Assembly (NCBI GenBank): GCA_024681875.1
Contig: JAILAA010000137.1
Location: 1 to 13,224, forward strand
Source: Prevotella sp.
GTDB taxonomy: Bacteria; Bacteroidota; Bacteroidia; Bacteroidales; Bacteroidaceae
Direction: 5' to 3'
Length of the DNA: 13,224 nucleotides
Shown here: positions 11,830-13,224 of the stretch, in pieces
Layout of the letters: each line of letters starts with the position of its first letter
Position numbering within the stretch: the first letter of the stretch is position 1
The notes under the pieces: generated by a model
The model's database searches: none
Told to the model about the DNA's origin: nothing
The model's input: only the letters and a program-made list of their open reading frames with translations
Program-made: the position numbers and the translations under genes

Positions 11830-12879
11830 ATGGCAGAAATGAATTTTGGTGGCGTCATCGAGACAGTGGTCACCAGCAAGGAGTTCTCATTGGAGAAAGC
11901 ACGTGAAGTATTAAAGGACGAGGTCATTGCCGTCATAGGCTATGGCATCCAAGGACCTGGACAGGCTTGCAACCTGCGCGACAACGGCTTCAACGTCATT
12001 GTAGGTCAGCGTGAAGGCAAGACTTACGAGAAGGCCGTGGCCGACGGTTGGGTACCGGGCAAGACGCTCTTCAGCATCGAGGAGGCCGCCCAGAAGGGCA
12101 CCATCCTCTGCATGTTGCTCAGCGACGCTGGACAGATTCAGGTGTGGCCCACCATCAAGAAGCACCTCACGCCGGGCAAGACGCTCTACTACTCACACGG
12201 CTTTGCCATCAACTGGAGCGACCGCACGGGCGTTGTTCCCCCGAAGGATGTCGACGTCATTCTCGTGGCTCCCAAGGGCAGCGGCACCAGCCTCCGCACC
12301 ATGTTCTGCGAGGGCCGCGGCCTGAATTGCTCCTACGCCGTCTATCAGGACGCCAGTGGCAAGGCTGAGGAGAAGACCATCGCCTTCGGTATCGGCATCG
12401 GTGCTGGCTACCTCTTCAAGACCACTTTCGAGCGTGAGGCCACCTCTGACCTCACCGGTGAGCGCGGCTCGCTGATGGGCGCCATTCAGGGTCTGCTTCT
12501 GGCTCAATATGAGGTATTGCGCGAGCATGGACACTCTCCCTCGGAGGCTTTCAACGAGACCGTTGAGGAGCTCACCCAGAGCCTTGGCCCGCTCTTCGGC
12601 GCCAAGGGTATGGACTGGATGTACGCCAACTGCTCGACTACTGCACAGCGTGGCGCCCTCGACTGGGCTCCCCGTTTCCACGATGCCATCAAGCCCGTCA
12701 TGGAGTGGCTCTACCTCTCGGTGAAGAGCGGCATCGAGGCACAGATCAGCATCGACTCCAACTCGAAGCCCGACTATCGTGCCGGCCTTGAAAAGGAACT
12801 GGAGGCTATGCGCAATCAGGAGATGTGGCAGGCCGGCGCCGTGGTGCGTCAGCTGCGTCCTGAAAACAACGCCGACTGA
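11830..12879 (+). CDS. ilvC: Ketol-acid reductoisomerase
   Basis: Second step of branched-chain amino acid synthesis: Mg2+-dependent alkyl migration and NAD(P)H reduction of acetolactate or acetohydroxybutyrate, in the cytoplasm. It has 349 residues. The Rossmann domain has GYGIQGPGQ at 37-45 and the cofactor loop VGQREGKTYEKA at 58-69; SHGFAI carries His 123 and APKGSG Lys 149. The all-helical domain supplies the metal ligands Asp 207 and Glu 211 (SDLTGER) and Glu 243 and 247. Ser 269 (CSTTAQ) is in the substrate loop. A single helical domain makes it class I, but wording such as ACNLRDNGFNVIVG and DGWVPGKTLF is closer, from memory, to fungal enzymes than to typical class I bacterial ones. 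It has its own promoter, leader and terminator, and no other ilv or leu gene is in view. Confidence 0.96.
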   Translation: MAEMNFGGVIETVVTSKEFSLEKAREVLKDEVIAVIGYGIQGPGQACNLRDNGFNVIVGQREGKTYEKAVADGWVPGKTLFSIEEAAQKGTILCMLLSDAGQIQVWPTIKKHLTPGKTLYYSHGFAINWSDRTGVVPPKDVDVILVAPKGSGTSLRTMFCEGRGLNCSYAVYQDASGKAEEKTIAFGIGIGAGYLFKTTFEREATSDLTGERGSLMGAIQGLLLAQYEVLREHGHSPSEAFNETVEELTQSLGPLFGAKGMDWMYANCSTTAQRGALDWAPRFHDAIKPVMEWLYLSVKSGIEAQISIDSNSKPDYRAGLEKELEAMRNQEMWQAGAVVRQLRPENNAD

Positions 12880-12904
12880 TAGAAGTTACCTGAATCATTC
12901 AAAG

Positions 12905-12940
12905 AAAAAGGAAAGGGTGTCATTACACTCTTTCCTTTTT
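12905..12940 (+). terminator. Strong intrinsic terminator after ilvC
   Basis: A 16-bp stem pairs 12905-12920 (AAAAAGGAAAGGGTGT) with 12925-12940 (ACACTCTTTCCTTTTT) around a CATT loop, with one G-T pair. The right arm ends in a U-run, and more T-rich sequence follows. It begins 25 bases after the ilvC stop. Confidence 0.9.
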
Positions 12941-13037
12941 GTTTCATACTTTTTTCCATTTGTTTCGTGACGGGTTTTAAAAGGACAAGCCCCCCATCTT
13001 TTCTTATTTTTCTTTTCTCCAATTGCCACATTATTAT

Positions 13038-13045
13038 TATCTTTG
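13038..13045 (+). promoter_or_regulatory. Probable -7 element of a transcript leaving the window
   Basis: TATCTTTG is an exact TAnnTTTG match, preceded by a T/C-rich tract (about 13000-13020) but no clear TTTG at the usual distance. It would start transcription near 13052, after the ilvC terminator. Confidence 0.5.
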
Positions 13046-13224
13046 CACGCTGTAAAACAGTCACTAATTACTTAATTTCACATAATCAATAGTTCGTTAA
13101 AAATTCAATATACGGCCTAACGGCTATGCCGCACAGCCAAAGAGTTCTTTGAAAATGTGATTAATTAAAGTTTGGTTCGGTCGGTATCGAGACACGTCAA
13201 AAATTCTTTTCGTCAGGAACGTGT
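13046..13224 (+). other. Non-coding leader-like region at the window edge
   Basis: No open frame starts here on either strand. Visible parts are a GC-rich hairpin (GGC 13114-13116 with GCC 13136-13138 outside, CGGC 13121-13124 with GCCG 13128-13131 inside), then AGAGTTCTTTGAAA at 13141-13154, which resembles the boxA-type sequence I associate with Bacteroidetes rRNA operons. Last comes an inverted repeat ACACGT (13192-13197)/ACGTGT (13219-13224) at the very end. An rRNA operon leader is the favoured guess; a long regulatory 5' leader is the alternative. Confidence 0.35.

Noticed and set aside
12849..13064. Minus-strand open frame of 71 codons after ilvC
   Set aside because: Crosses the ilvC terminator hairpin, is low complexity (Lys/Met rich), and has no recognisable motif.

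Overview
The window looks like chromosomal DNA of a Bacteroidales bacterium, most likely Prevotella or a close relative. The evidence is threefold. Several promoters fit the Bacteroidetes pattern (TTTG, about 20 bases, TAnnTTTG). Start codons lack clear Shine-Dalgarno sequences. The proteins are of Bacteroidetes type: a TonB with a terminal CTD only, a PA14-containing GH31, and a fungal-like KARI. Coding DNA is moderately GC-rich and intergenic DNA is strongly AT-rich. Species cannot be fixed from the sequence alone.

Layout. Bases 1-674 (minus) hold the first two thirds of gapA, cut by the window edge. Across an AT-rich divergent region, a plus-strand run follows: mscL (963-1352), a TonB-family energy transducer (1418-2113), a short-chain polyprenyl diphosphate synthase (2124-3098) and a TatD-family hydrolase (3125-3931). 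The last three are closely spaced and probably co-transcribed. Convergent to them is a minus-strand glycosidase operon, transcribed GH3 (10085-7719), GH31 with PA14 insert (7711-5567), GH30 (5542-3956). All three proteins are exported and probably act in the periplasm on oligosaccharides; no SusC/SusD pair or regulator lies inside the window. Divergent from GH3 is an aminopeptidase P (10188-11591), then ilvC (11830-12879) with its own promoter and a structured leader of about 130 nt, and a strong terminator (12905-12940). The last 285 bases are non-coding: a promoter-like element followed by a leader-like stretch that could precede an rRNA operon or another structured transcript beyond the edge.

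The most unusual signal is not a gene. Short periodic tracts, mostly with an exact 7-base period, occur both between genes (811-839, 894-935) and in frame inside genes (start of tatD, GH30, GH3, aminopeptidase P). GH30 also carries an in-frame palindromic repeat and tatD a 10-base periodic tract. They encode low-complexity loops such as SKLKTQNSEL that interrupt otherwise conserved enzymes. GH3 and aminopeptidase P, which are unrelated and divergently transcribed, share the same TCAAAAC unit, each in the stop-free orientation relative to its own reading frame. This points to dispersed small repeats being tolerated in, or spread through, coding genes of this genome.
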